In this document: positions 31,045 to 42,209 of the stretch, piece after piece | How positions within the stretch are numbered: position 1 is the stretch's first letter | How the letters are laid out: each line of letters starts with the position of its first letter | Assembly (NCBI GenBank): GCA_951802425.1 | Contig: OX637798.1 | Span: 2,914,001-2,978,000, forward strand | From: Clavaria fumosa | Lineage: Eukaryota; Basidiomycota; Agaricomycetes; Agaricales; Clavariaceae | Length of the DNA: 64,000 nt | Direction: 5' to 3' | Made by a program: the position numbers and the translations under genes | The notes under the pieces: generated by a model | Database searches by the model: none | Told to the model about the DNA's origin: nothing | The model's input: only the letters and a program-made list of their open reading frames with translations

Positions 31045-33501
31045 GTGATGGCAGACCATGTCGCCCCGCCTGTAGCCCAACCTATGAGGCTTGACCTATC
31101 TGTTGCGGAAGAGATCCTGGGTAGTGGCGAGGCCGGAACCTGGGCAGAGTTTGTGGAGGAGATTGCAGGAGGACATGTGAGGGCCTATGTGGATGATGTC
31201 ATTGTGTTTGCAGAGGACTTGGCTACACACCGGTACTGGATGGATCGGGTCTTGAGGAAGTTTGGAGAGAATGGGTTGTGTCTCAAACTCAGTAAATGCG
31301 AGTTTGAGAAGAGTGAGATCATCTTCCTGGGGATGAAGATCTCCCACAACAGACTAGAGCATGATCCGGCCAAGGGTGTGGCAGTCCGAGATTGGCCACG
31401 TCCTAAGAATGTGAAGGATGTCCAGAGGTTCAATGGGATGCTGAACTACCTCCGCCGGCACATCCCGAATCTTTCTGCCCGGGCAAAGCCACTCTTCCAG
31501 CTGACTGGGAATGTTCCATGGAAATGGGAGGAGGAGGAGGAAGCGGCCTTCCGAGATCTCCGCCAGGCACTCGTATCAGCCCCGGTCTTGGCTCTGCCTC
31601 AGGACAAAGGGAGATGGAAGGTAGAGACAGATGCAAGCAACCTGGCAACTGGTGGAGTGCTCTCGCAGCAGCAGACGGATGGAACCTGGAGAGTTGTTGA
31701 CTATATCTCCAAGGCCCTCACTGCAGCTGAGAAGAACTACGATGTGTACGACAAGGAGTTCTTGGCTGTGATTCGGGCACTTCGCGAGTGGCGAGCATAC
31801 CTCATTGGAGCAGAGGAGACGATCGAGATCTGGACGGACCATGCAAACCTCCAGTACTTCCGGAAGCCCCAGAAGTTGAAGCCGAGGCAGGTTCGTTGGG
31901 TTGGAGAGCTCCAGTGCTTTGACTTTGAGATAAAGTATCGCACTGGCAAGTCGAACACAAAGGCAGATGCACTCTCCCGGAGACCGGACTATGGAGAGAT
32001 GGTGGAGGAGGATGCACCAGTGCAGGTTTTCCCGGAAACGGAAGTCCGTGTGTCATTCACATCGGAAATGGAGACGCTACTCCAGAAAAATAGCGCGGTA
32101 CACATACAGAAGCCGGAGGAGCTTGATGATGAGTGGACACGAGATCGTGCTGGACTCTGGCGAAAGGGGATAGTCACCTGGGTCCCCCTAGGAGCTCGTG
32201 AGGCCGTTCTCGAGTTTGAGCATGACCTCCCCGCTGCTGGACACCCTGGGCCCCGGAAGTTGAGAGCAGCACTAGTGAAGTGTTATTGGTGGCCAGACAT
32301 GGTAAAAGATGCAGATCGGTATGCCCAGGGGTGTGAGACATGCCAGCAGACGAAGCCTGACCGTACCAAGCGTGCTGCCCCACTGCACCCCCATCTGGTG
32401 CCTGATGGTCCCTGGTCGGTGATCTCATGGGACATAGTCGGTCCCCTCCCTCTCTCCCGTGGACATAATGCCATCCTTGTTATTGTCGACAAATTCACGA
32501 AACGGACACTGCTCGAAGCGATCGGGCTTGACCTCACAGGACTTGGAGCGGCGCGTCTCCTCCGGGATCGAGTGTTTCGTGACCATGGAGTCCCTCACAA
32601 GGTTGTGAGTGACCGGGGGTCCCAGTTCGTGTCCCGCTTCATGAAGGAGTTCTACTCCATGATCCGGGTAAAGGCAAATCCAAGTACTGCCTTTCATCCG
32701 CAGACTGATGGACAGACGGAACGGGCGAACCAGGAGATGGAGATCTATCTCTGGGCTTACGTGGACCATCTCCAGGATGACTGGGCTGAATGGTTGTCCA
32801 CTGCGGAGTTTGCTCTTAATAATCGTGAGCACTCAGCAACAGGACAGACACCTTTCTTCCTCGATTATGGACGACACCCATGGAATGGGGGGCTCCGGCC
32901 ACCTTCTGAGGTGAACCTGGCGGCAGACGAGTGGATGGCTAAGCTCACGGAGTCCCGAAGAGCAGCCAAGGAGGCAATGGAGAAAGCAGTGGCAGTGATG
33001 AAGAAGAGCTACGATAAGGGGAAACGCCCAAGTCGGGAGTACTCTGAGGGAGATCTGGTCTGGCTGGATACTAGAAACTTGAAGATGGACTGGCCCTGTA
33101 AAAAGCTTGACAACAAGAGAGCAGGCCCCTTTGCAGTTGAGGAGAAGGTGGGACCTGCTGGGTATCGCCTCAAGCTCCCTCGGGCCTGGCGCATCCATCG
33201 GCTCTTCAATGAGTTGCTGTTGACACCATACCACCCCCCTTCCTTCCCTTCCCAGAACCTGCCTCCCCCTCCGCCCCCTACAATTGATGATGACCACCTG
33301 GAGTATGATGTGGAGGCGATCCTTGATGTTAAGAAGGTGGGGCATGGAGTGAGATACCTGGTGAAGTGGTTGGGATACCCTGTAGAGGAGAACACTTGGG
33401 AGCCACGACGGAACCTCACCAATGTGGCACTGCTTCTCTGGGACTTCTTCCTTGCTCACCCTGACAAGGCCAAGCTAGCTGGTCGGGATGCCCAGCCTTA
33501 A
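31045..33501 (+). CDS. Gypsy B fused gag-pol polyprotein
   Basis: 818 codons, fully open. Residues ~1-35 are a gag remnant (EEILGSGEAGTWAEFVEE) joined in frame to the middle of reverse transcriptase (IAGGHVRAYVDDVIVFAED). Most of gag, all of the protease and the N-half of RT are absent relative to gypsy A, probably deleted at a 'gaggagat' microhomology. Then: RT thumb and RNase H (VETDASNLATGGVLSQQ, YDVYDKEFLAVIRAL), the integrase zinc finger (HPGPRKLRAALVKCYWWPD, CETCQQTK), integrase catalytic D-D-E (SWDIVGPL, VVSDRGSQF, QTDGQTERANQE), and a C-terminal chromodomain (YDVEAILDVKKVGHGVRYLV, KWLGYP, NTWEPRRNL) that would steer insertion to marked chromatin. It keeps integration parts but cannot replicate alone. 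Confidence 0.9.
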   Translation: MMADHVAPPVAQPMRLDLSVAEEILGSGEAGTWAEFVEEIAGGHVRAYVDDVIVFAEDLATHRYWMDRVLRKFGENGLCLKLSKCEFEKSEIIFLGMKISHNRLEHDPAKGVAVRDWPRPKNVKDVQRFNGMLNYLRRHIPNLSARAKPLFQLTGNVPWKWEEEEEAAFRDLRQALVSAPVLALPQDKGRWKVETDASNLATGGVLSQQQTDGTWRVVDYISKALTAAEKNYDVYDKEFLAVIRALREWRAYLIGAEETIEIWTDHANLQYFRKPQKLKPRQVRWVGELQCFDFEIKYRTGKSNTKADALSRRPDYGEMVEEDAPVQVFPETEVRVSFTSEMETLLQKNSAVHIQKPEELDDEWTRDRAGLWRKGIVTWVPLGAREAVLEFEHDLPAAGHPGPRKLRAALVKCYWWPDMVKDADRYAQGCETCQQTKPDRTKRAAPLHPHLVPDGPWSVISWDIVGPLPLSRGHNAILVIVDKFTKRTLLEAIGLDLTGLGAARLLRDRVFRDHGVPHKVVSDRGSQFVSRFMKEFYSMIRVKANPSTAFHPQTDGQTERANQEMEIYLWAYVDHLQDDWAEWLSTAEFALNNREHSATGQTPFFLDYGRHPWNGGLRPPSEVNLAADEWMAKLTESRRAAKEAMEKAVAVMKKSYDKGKRPSREYSEGDLVWLDTRNLKMDWPCKKLDNKRAGPFAVEEKVGPAGYRLKLPRAWRIHRLFNELLLTPYHPPSFPSQNLPPPPPPTIDDDHLEYDVEAILDVKKVGHGVRYLVKWLGYPVEENTWEPRRNLTNVALLLWDFFLAHPDKAKLAGRDAQP

Positions 33502-33512
33502 GAGGGGGGTGA

Positions 33513-33803
33513 TGTTAGGATCGCTTATGTAAGCCATCCCAAAGTGCAGTTGTGGAGAAACTGGGGAGGGTTGTTGGAAGGTCACATGACCTGTGGCTGG
33601 GTTGGATTATGTAATCATGTAAGATCACATGACCTGGGGCCTGGGCGCATCACGTGATTCGAGGGTCCGAGCGTGGGAACGCCGGCAAGTGCCGAAGCGT
33701 TCGCTATAAGTACTTTTGCTTTTCCTTTTTTGTACTCTTTTCCCCTTATCTTAGTATTGTCGTCATGACCTTACGCTTAAGTTGTGTGAGACCCAGTCTG
33801 ATA
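33513..33803 (+). repeat. 3' LTR of gypsy B
   Basis: Directly follows the polypurine tract and matches 30183-30473. It is followed immediately by the CTGTG target duplication and the foldback arm. Confidence 0.8.
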
Positions 33804-35269
33804 CTGTGCCTGGTCCCTCAGGCACAAGTTACCAATCAGGCATAGCTGCCTTTGGTAAGCTGCTATGAGCATGGAAAAATTTTTGCACAGCTTGCAAAAT
33901 ATGACTTTTTATACACCAAAAAATCAGCAAAAATCAGGGGATTCCAAATCTGGACACCCCACATTTGTATCTGCCTTGGTTCAGTGTCAATTTGCAAAAT
34001 ACACAGAAACTAATCATTTTCCCACAATTCTGCAGTATCCTAGCTTGAAAATTGATAGCTAGAAGATACACACACTACCTGTGGACATATGGGGAGGGTG
34101 TAAATTAGTTTAACAACCCACCCACCATCTCTGTCACCTCCCTGGAATCTATTACTAGGAATTAGGGTGTTATTGGCCTGGGAGCATGGCTATTTGTAAT
34201 ATTGAAAATTCCAGCCATCAGACTACACCTTATGACATCTAATACAATCATACAAAAGCCCATAATTTTTGGTGCAGAATTACAGATTCCCCATGTCTAT
34301 TTTCCCAGATTTCTCGAAATCTCTCCCCAGACAGTCCCCCTTGTCAAATCACATATTCTTGTTGTCTGATAGCTGACAAGGTATGCATGAATACATGTTC
34401 AAAGTTTGGTGAAGTTAGGCCAAGTTCTCAAGAAGATAGCTCAGAATGTCTCTTTTGGAGGACAGTCTAAAGTGAAGGCAACAACACAGGCAAGGATAAG
34501 CAACACCTTGACTGTCTTCAAAAACACACATTCTGAGCTATCTTCCTGAGAACTTGGCCTAACTTCACCAAACTTTGAACATGTATTCATGCATACCTTG
34601 TCAGCTATCAGACAACAAGAATATGTGATTTGACAAGGGGGACTGTCTGGGGAGAGATTTCGAGAAATCTGGGAAAATAGACATGGGGAATCTGTAATTC
34701 TGCACCAAAAATTATGGGCTTTTGTATGATTGTATTAGATGTCATAAGGTGTAGTCTGATGGCTGGAATTTTCAATATTACAAATAGCCATGCTCCCAGG
34801 CCAATAACACCCTAATTCCTAGTAATAGATTCCAGGGAGGTGACAGAGATGGTGGGTGGGTTGTTAAACTAATTCACACCCTCCCCATATGTCCACAGGT
34901 AGTGTGTGTATCTTCTAGCTATCAATTTTCAAGCTAGGATACTGCAGAATTGTGGGAAAATGATTAGTTTCTGTGTATTTTGCAAATTGACACTGAACCA
35001 AGGCAGATACAAATGTGGGGTGTCCAGATTTGGAATCCCCTGATTTTTGCTGATTTTTTGGTGTATAAAAAGTCATATTTTGCAAGCTGTGCAAAAATTT
35101 TCCCATGGTCATAGCAGCTTACCAAAGGCAGCTATGCCTGATTGGTAACTTGTGCCTGAGGGACCAGGCACAGGGCTGCTCAATTTCAAGTTTTTGTTTT
35201 TGTTTTTAGCATATTTTGTTTGCCATTGTTTGACTGGCATTCCTATTCTGGCTGACTGGCTGAGTGTGC
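33804..35269. repeat. Foldback element: long inverted repeat
   Basis: Arms 33804-34467 and 34510-35171 are reverse complements with only a few mismatches, separated by a 42-base loop (34468-34509). The right arm continues to 35269, where it pairs with 30082-30177 beyond gypsy B, giving arms of about 760 bp in the uninterrupted element. The mirrored 65-residue open frames in each arm are by-products. No transposase. A transcript across it would fold into long double-stranded RNA. Confidence 0.9.
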
Positions 35270-35563
35270 AGGGCAGGCCTGAAAAGGGACATGTATTGTA
35301 ATATATTGCATGGCTATTGTCCACTTTGGGACAAGCACATCACAGTTGTCACAGCAGCTGTATTGTCATGTCTTGCAATACACTTACAGTCATCTCTTGC
35401 AATAGCTATTGATTGTAATTACAATACTCTATTGCAAGGAATTCACATCATTGACTGAAATAAGTGCACAATGGTTGAGAATCTTAATATATCAAATATC
35501 AGAGCCAAACAATATATTGGAGATGATGATATGAGGGGTTTCAATATATCAAATATCAGAACC
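35270..35563. other. Spacer upstream of NLR 2; no gene
   Basis: AT-rich. It holds a direct repeat of about 28 bases, 'atatatcaaatatcagagcc' near 35487 and 'atatatcaaatatcagaacc' near 35545, the second copy ending at the point where NLR homology begins. Confidence 0.5.
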
Positions 35564-38500
35564 TAACAATATGTCTTCAGGCCTATTCATATTTGCTGCT
35601 ACTGCAGCAAGGTTCATTGATGCTGCTGATCCCAGAGGGCAATTGAAGATACTTTTGAACACAAAGTCTGCTACTGGCTTCTCCCCTCTGCAGTGTCTGG
35701 ATCAGTTGTACTCTCAAGTGCTCAACACTGCATTTCCAGATATTTCTGATGACCTTGGAGCCAAATTGCAATTGTCACCCTTCAGGATCCTCTCCCTTCA
35801 GATCAATTGGAGGATCCGGTTGAATGTGATGTTCTTGGTTATCTTCAGCAGTTACAGGCAATCATCACCCTTCCAAATGATGGTGTTGGAGCTATTAGAT
35901 TGATCCACCCATCATTTTTTGACTTCATTGTGGATTCTACCAGATGCCATGATGAGCAGTTTAGAATCAATCTTGAAGAGCAGCACACCATCATGGCAGA
36001 GAAATGCTTGACCATGATGAAAAGGCTAAAGAAGGATATTTGTGGCATAAGAGATCCCACCAAATTCAATCATGAGGTTCCAGAACTCCCAGAGATGATA
36101 TCCAATCACATCTCATGCAGCCTGCAGTATGCATCTAGATATTGGGGTGTGCATGTTTGCAGTGGCAAGCTTTCGAGTGATGTGTTGAAGCTTCTAGAGG
36201 ATTTCTGCTCAAATCATTTATTACACTGGATAGAAGTCTGCAGCCTTCTTGGGCATCTGAGAAATGCATTGCAAATGTTGGCATCTGTGCATGCCTGTCT
36301 TGCAGTAAGTGCATATCCTTGTCAGTTAAAGTTGTCAAAACTAACATGCAATCCTTTCTGCAGATCAGGAAAGATGTGCATATAACAGTCTCAGCACTGT
36401 TATATGATGGTCAAAGATTGATTCAAGAGTTCTTTCCAGCCATCAGTGTATCTGCCTTGCAGGTGTATTTTACAGCTTTGCCCTTCACCCCAACTGGCCC
36501 TGAATTATACAATACCTATCATAAGCAGATGGAGGGTGCAGTGATAGTGCAAGGGGCATTACCAAAAGAATGGAGTGCATGTATACAGGTCATAGAGGGC
36601 CATTCTGGTTATGTCACCTCAGTGTCATTGTCTCCAGATGGCACAAGGATAATTTCAGGGTCTTATGACAAGACAGTGAAAGTATGGGATGCAGTCACTG
36701 GTGCTCATCTGCAGACACTTGAGGGCCATTCTGATTTGGTCATGTCAGTGTCATTGTCTCCAGATGGCACAAGGATAATTTCAGGGTCTGATGACAAGAC
36801 AGTGAGAGTATGGGATGCAGTCACTGGTGCTCATCTGCAGACACTTGAGGGCCATTCTGGTTGGGTCAGATCAGTGTCATTCTCTTCAGATGGCACAAGG
36901 ATAGTTTCAGGGTCTGATGACAAGACAGTGAGAGTGTGGGATACAGTCACTGGTGCTCATCTGCAGACACTTGAGGGCCATTCTGGTTGGGTCAGATCAG
37001 TGTCATTCTCTTCAGATGGCACAAGGATAATTTCAGGGTCTGATGACAAGACAGTGAGAGTATGGGATACAGTCACTGGTGCTCATCTACAGACACTTGA
37101 GGGCCATTCTGGTTGGGTCATGTCAGTGTCATTCTCTTCAGATGGCACAAGGATTGTTTCAGGGTCTGAAGACAAGACAGTGAGAGTGTGGGATACAGTC
37201 ACTGGTGCTCATCTGCAGACACTTGAGGGCCATTCTGAGTGTGTCAGATCAGTGTCATTTTCTCCAGATGGCACAAGGATAGTTTCAGGGTCTCATGACA
37301 AGACAGTGAGAGTGTGGGATACAGTCACTGGTGCTCATCTGCAGACACTTGAGGGCCATTCTCAGCAGGTCAGATCAGTGTCATTCTCTCCAGATGGCAC
37401 AAGGATTGTTGCAGGGTCTCATGACAAGACAGTGAGAGTGTGGGATGCAGTCACTGGTGCTCATCTGCAGACAATTGAGGGCCATTCTGATTGGGTCATG
37501 TCAGTGTCATTCTCACCAGATGGCACAAGGACAGTTTCAGGGTCTGATGACAAGACAGTGAGGGTGTGGGATACAGTCACTGGTGCTCATCTGCAGACAT
37601 TTGAGGGCCATTCTGAGTGTGTCAGATCAGTGTCATTCTCTCCAGATGGCACAAGGATAGTTTCAGGGTCTGATGACAAGACAGTGAGAGTGTGGGATAC
37701 AGTCACTGGTGCTCATCTGCAGACACTTGAGGGCCATTCTGGTTGGGTCAGATCAGTGTCATTCTCTTCAGATGGCACAAGGATAATTTCAGGGTCTGAT
37801 GACAAGACAGTGAGAGTATGGGATGCAGTCACTGGTGCTCATCTACAGACACTTGAGGGCCATTCTGGTTGGGTCAGATCAGTGTCATTCTCTTCAGATG
37901 GCACAAGGATAATTTCAGGGTCTGATGACAAGACAGTGAGAGTATGGGATGCAGTCACTGGTGCTCATCTACAGACACTTGAGGGCCATTCTGGTTGGGT
38001 CATGTCAGTGTCATTCTCTTCAGATGGCACAAGGATTGTTTCAGGGTCTGATGACAAGACAGTGAGAGTATGGGATGCAGTCACTGGTGCTCATCTACAG
38101 ACACTTGAGGGCCATTCTGGTTGGGTCATGTCAGTGTCATTCTCTTCAGATGGCACAAGGATTGTTTCAGGGTCTGAAGACAAGACAGTGAGAGTGTGGG
38201 ATACAGTCACTGGTGCTCATCTGCAGACACTTGAGGGCCATTCTGAGTGTGTCAGATCAGTGTCATTTTCTCCAGATGGCACAAGGATAGTTTCAGGGTC
38301 TCATGACAAGACAGTGAGAGTGTGGGATACAGTCACTGGTGCTCATCTGCAGACACTTGAGGGCCATTCTCAGCAGGTCAGATCAGTGTCATTCTCTCCA
38401 GATGGCACAAGGATTGTTGCAGGGTCTCATGACAAGACAGTGAGAGTATGGGATGCAGTCACTGGTGCTCATCTACAGACACTTGAGGGCCATTCTGGTT

Positions 38501-40329
38501 GGGTCAGATCAGTGTCATTCTCTCCAGATGGCACAAGGATAGTTTCAGGGTCTGATGACCAGACAGTGAGAGTGTGGGATACAGTCGCTGGTGCTCATCT
38601 ACAGACACTTGAGGGCCATTCTGGTTGGGTCATGTCAGTGTCATTCTCTTCAGATGGCACAAGGATTGTTTCAGGGTCTGAAGACAAGACAGTGAGAGTG
38701 TGGGATGCAGTCACTGGTGCTCATCTGCAGACACTTGAGGGCCATTCTGGTTGGGTCATGTCAGTGTCATTCTCTTCAGATGGCACAAGGATTGTTTCAG
38801 GGTCTGAAGACAAGACAGTGAGAGTGTGGGATACAGTCACTGGTGCTCATCTACAGACACTTGAGGGCCATTCTGGTTGGGTCATGTCAGTGTCATTCTC
38901 TTCAGATGGCACAAGGATTGTTTCAGGGTCTGAAGACAAGACAGTGAGAGTGTGGGATGCAGTCACTGGTGCTCATCTGCAGACAATTGAGGGCCATTCT
39001 GATTGGGTCATGTCAATGTCATTCTCACCAGATGGCACAAGGACAGTTTCAGGGTCTGATGACAAGACAGTGAGGGTGTGGGATACAGTCACTGGTGCTC
39101 ATCTGCAGACATTTGAGGGCCATTCTGAGTGTGTCAGATCAGTGTCATTCTCTCCAGATGGCACAAGGATAGTTTCAGGGTCTGATGACCAGACAGTGAG
39201 AGTGTGGGATACAGTCACTGGTGCTCATCTGCAGACACTTGAGGGCCATTCTGAGTGTGTCAGATCAGTGTCATTTTCTCCAGATGGCACAAGGATAGTT
39301 TCAGGCTCTCATGACAAGACAGTGAGAGTGTGGGATACAGTCACTGGTGCTCATCTGCAGACACTTGAGGGCCATTCTGATTGGGTCAGATCAGTGTCAT
39401 TCTCTTCAGATGGCACAAGGATTGTTTCAGGGTCTGATGACCAGACAGTGAGAGTGTGGGATACAGTTACTGGTGCTCATCTGCAGACATTTGAGGGCCA
39501 TTCTGAGTGTGTCAGATCAGTGTCATTCTCTCCAGATGGCACAAGGATAGTTTCAGGGTCTGATGACAAGACAGTGAGAGTGTGGGATACAGTCACTGGT
39601 GCTCATCTGCAGACACTTGAGGGCCATTCTGAGTGTGTCAGATCAGTGTCATTTTCTCCAGATGGCACAAGGATAGTTTCAGGGTCTCATGACAAGACAG
39701 TGAGAGTGTGGGATACAGTCACTGGTGCTCATCTGCAGACACTTGAGGGCCATTCTCAGCAGGTCAGATCAGTGTCATTCTCTTCAGATGGCACAAGGAT
39801 TGTTTCAGGGTCTGATGACCAGACAGTGAGAGTGTGGGATACAGTTACTGGTGCTCATCTGCAGACATTTGAGGGCCATTCTGAGTGTGTCAGATCAGTG
39901 TCATTCTCTCCAGATGGCACAAGGATAGTTTCAGGGTCTGATGACAAGACAGTGAGAGTGTGGGATACAGTCACTGGTGCTCATCTGCAGACACTTGAGG
40001 GCCATTCTAATTATGTCAGATCAGTGTCATTCTCTTCAGATGGCACAAGGATTGTTTCAGGGTCTCTTGATAGGACAGTGAGAGTATGGGATGCAGGAAG
40101 TGGGGTCCTTCACATCATTCACAGTGATTCAAACTGTGAGAGGTCATGGCCATACCTCATCAATAATGGATGGATATCCACTTCTTTCACAAGGCATAAA
40201 CTTTGTTGGATTCCTGTGACTTATCGTGACATATATGCATCCACTATTGATCAAGTGGCAGGGGTCACACCCCTGAATTCCATCATTTCCCTCCAATTCA
40301 CGGCCTTGCATTCTTACCTCCATACATAG
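35564..40329 (+). pseudogene. 5'-truncated NACHT-WD40 gene (NLR 2)
   Basis: Duplicate of the 3' three quarters of NLR 1. Homology starts abruptly at 'caatatgtcttcagg' (equivalent to ~11527), inside the region after NACHT, so coiled coil, Walker A and Walker B are missing. A 16-bp deletion near 35775 (after GAKLQL) breaks the frame; the downstream frame resumes LECD-like VECDVLGYLQQ and runs to the intron. That intron, 36305-36363, matches NLR 1's (12280-12338). From 36364 an undisturbed frame continues to the stop at 40327, with 28 WD40 repeats and the same C-terminal tail (SWPYLINNGWI). An open frame from 36319 reads through the intron. Homology to NLR 1 ends at 40454, where gypsy X gag begins, so both borders touch transposon DNA. 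It may still give a WD40-only protein. Confidence 0.85.
36598..40125 (+). repeat. WD40-coding tandem array of NLR 2 (28 units)
   Basis: Exactly 28 units of 126 bp without a single indel (first GHS codon at 36598, last unit at 40000). Variation is confined to a few positions: the two residues after GHS (GW, EC, QQ, DW, NY, GY, DL), then R/M/T, S/P before DGTR, D/E/H before D[KQ]TV, A/T in WDxVTG and L/F/I in HLQTxE. Multi-unit blocks recur, for example units 4-7 against 11-15 and units 8-9 against 20-21. Confidence 0.97.
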
Positions 40330-40454
40330 TTCCAAATACCTCTGCCTTCATATCATTCTTAGCTCTTGTCCATGTGATCCCCCACCAAGCACAGGCCCAG
40401 GGGTGTGAAGATGGTGAAATGAAGGATAAAATATGACTTGAATCAAAATGTGTA

Positions 40455-42129
40455 CAAAGCCAGGACTCTTGATGAAGAATTGGCATACCTCATAGAGACC
40501 ACAAACCTTTATGAGCCTTTGGTTAGATTGATGGACAGATTCCACACAAACCCCCAGAATTGGTTGTACAAGAGTCAGCGACAGTATCCAGGAACCACTG
40601 ACCGTGGAATTCCCACTCCCCCTGACCTGGATACCCCCTCGTGACCTCCGAGACAGGTTCAGCCCACTAGAGGACCTCGAGATATGGGCCCACTTTTTCA
40701 GGTCGCGGCACAATCTCTTCAGAATTTTGCGAATCCTGCCATGCCCGATGAGCGACCTGCCATCATCTCCAGGATCCCTATGTACACCGCCCCTCATAGC
40801 AGCTGGCCCACTTGGATGCAGCCAGCCACTACTCCAAGCAGGGTGCTCCCTTGCGACCCTATAGGGACCGAAGCAATGCTTCAACCTGCCCCCCGCCTCG
40901 AGATACCAGTCAAACCTCTCTGTATTCCTCAACCGGAAGCGTGACCAGTACCCCCGATGGAGATGCGACCAGCATCTTGCCCCCCATCTCAGGCTGAAGC
41001 CCCACAGGTCCCTCCAGTCCCTCCTATGCCTCCACACCTCACTGCTGCATTTTGAGATGAGGCGCCTGGTACCCACCACCACCACTACTACTACCAGGCC
41101 CCTCCCTCCGAAGGACCATCAGCCCAAGATGCCTTCGCTCGAGAATCCAAGCTCAATACTAGGTGCCCCGAGCCATTCAATGGTCACAATCGATGCAAGT
41201 GGAAGCCCTTTGTCATGGAATGCCTTATGACTTTCTTTGCGAAACCTGTAACCTTCCAGGGAGACCACAAGAGGGTTACTTTCATGGCCTCTTACCTCAT
41301 GGACACTGCACAGAGCCATTACACCTCCCTCCTTCAATTCAATGCTGAACATCCAGCCCTACACTCCTGGGAAGGATTCATCCACGAGTTTGGAGGAATG
41401 TTTGGAGTGGTTAACACACAGATTGAGGCAGACCAGAACCTCCATATGTTGCAGATGGGCAAAAACGAGCAGTTCTCAAACCATATTATATGCTTTGAGT
41501 CCTTCACCTTCAAGTCCAACTGGAATTCTGCCGCTCTGCAATCTGAACTCTACTGCTCACTGTCCACTCGCATCAAAGAGGCCATGAAAGTCATCCCGCA
41601 ACCTACTACATATCAGGAACTTCGAGATTTGGTGATGCAAATCGATCAGAAGCACTGGGAGTATGAGAGTGAAACCTGCCGAACTCAACTCCATGCCAAC
41701 CCTCCTGCTCCTCATCCCCCTGCTCAACAAGGCGGAAATCGCAACTTCCAAACAACATTGCGACCCTATCCCACTGCTGGCAATAACCCCACAATGCGCC
41801 ATCCAGCTGCAGGAAACCCCGCAACCACACTGCGACCCGTCAATCCACCTCGCCAGCTGAATCCAAATCTGCCCTACATCCCCCTCAGCGATGAGGAATG
41901 AGAATGACGCCATCAGGGAAACCTATGTTTGAGATGTGGGAAGCTGGGACATTATAGCGCAGCATGTCCTGATAGACAAGTAGCACGATGAGCCATATTT
42001 ACGCTTGAGGAAGGAGAGGAAGATTTTCAGGAAGCATACAAAGTAGAGGAAGAAGTGGAAGAGGATGTGGATGACCTGCACGAAGAGTTAAATGAGGAAG
42101 CGACTCAGGAGCTTCTGGGGGAACTCTGA
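40455..42129 (+). pseudogene. Gypsy X gag
   Basis: One frame from 40438 to about 42129 with in-frame TGA codons (40642, 40942, 41054, 41899, 41905, 41989 and at the end). It starts with KARTLDEELAYLIETTNLYE, continues through a Pro-rich linker, and then the capsid-like part FNGHNRCKWKPFVMECLMTF, FMASYLMDTAQSHY, LVMQIDQKHWE. The zinc knuckle CLRCGKLGHYSAAC (C-x2-C-x4-H-x4-C, about 41929-41970) is intact and would bind RNA in the particle. Several of the TGA sites sit where Arg fits, such as after QVAR. The start of gag and the leader are missing. Confidence 0.75.
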
Positions 42130-42209
42130 ATCACGACGAACCAGCCCCCATACTCGCGCAGGCTGCAACTAGCTCCTCCTCTGCTCAGTTTCCTCACAAC
42201 TTTTCTAAT

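Larger units (their letters stand above)
30183..33803 (+). mobile_element. Gypsy B, internally deleted Ty3/gypsy chromovirus
   Basis: Two LTRs (30183-30473 and 33513-33803, both 291 bp) flank a leader and one open frame. The target duplication CTGTG lies at 30178-30182 and 33804-33808. A polypurine tract (aagaggggggtga) precedes the 3' LTR. The LTRs differ at very few positions (for example gccgaca/gccggca, aagcatt/aagcgtt, ttcgctt/tttgctt), so insertion is young relative to gypsy A. LTR start is TGTTAGG and end TGATA; a longer LTR ending TGTAACA at about 30612 was considered but the target duplication supports 291 bp. Confidence 0.85.

Noticed and set aside
33865..35112. Two identical 65-residue proteins on opposite strands
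   Set aside because: They are mirror readings of the foldback arms and resemble no protein.
36598..40125. CRISPR-like array of regular direct repeats
   Set aside because: The 126-bp period is coding, with no spacers, and translates to WD40 repeats in a fungal gene.
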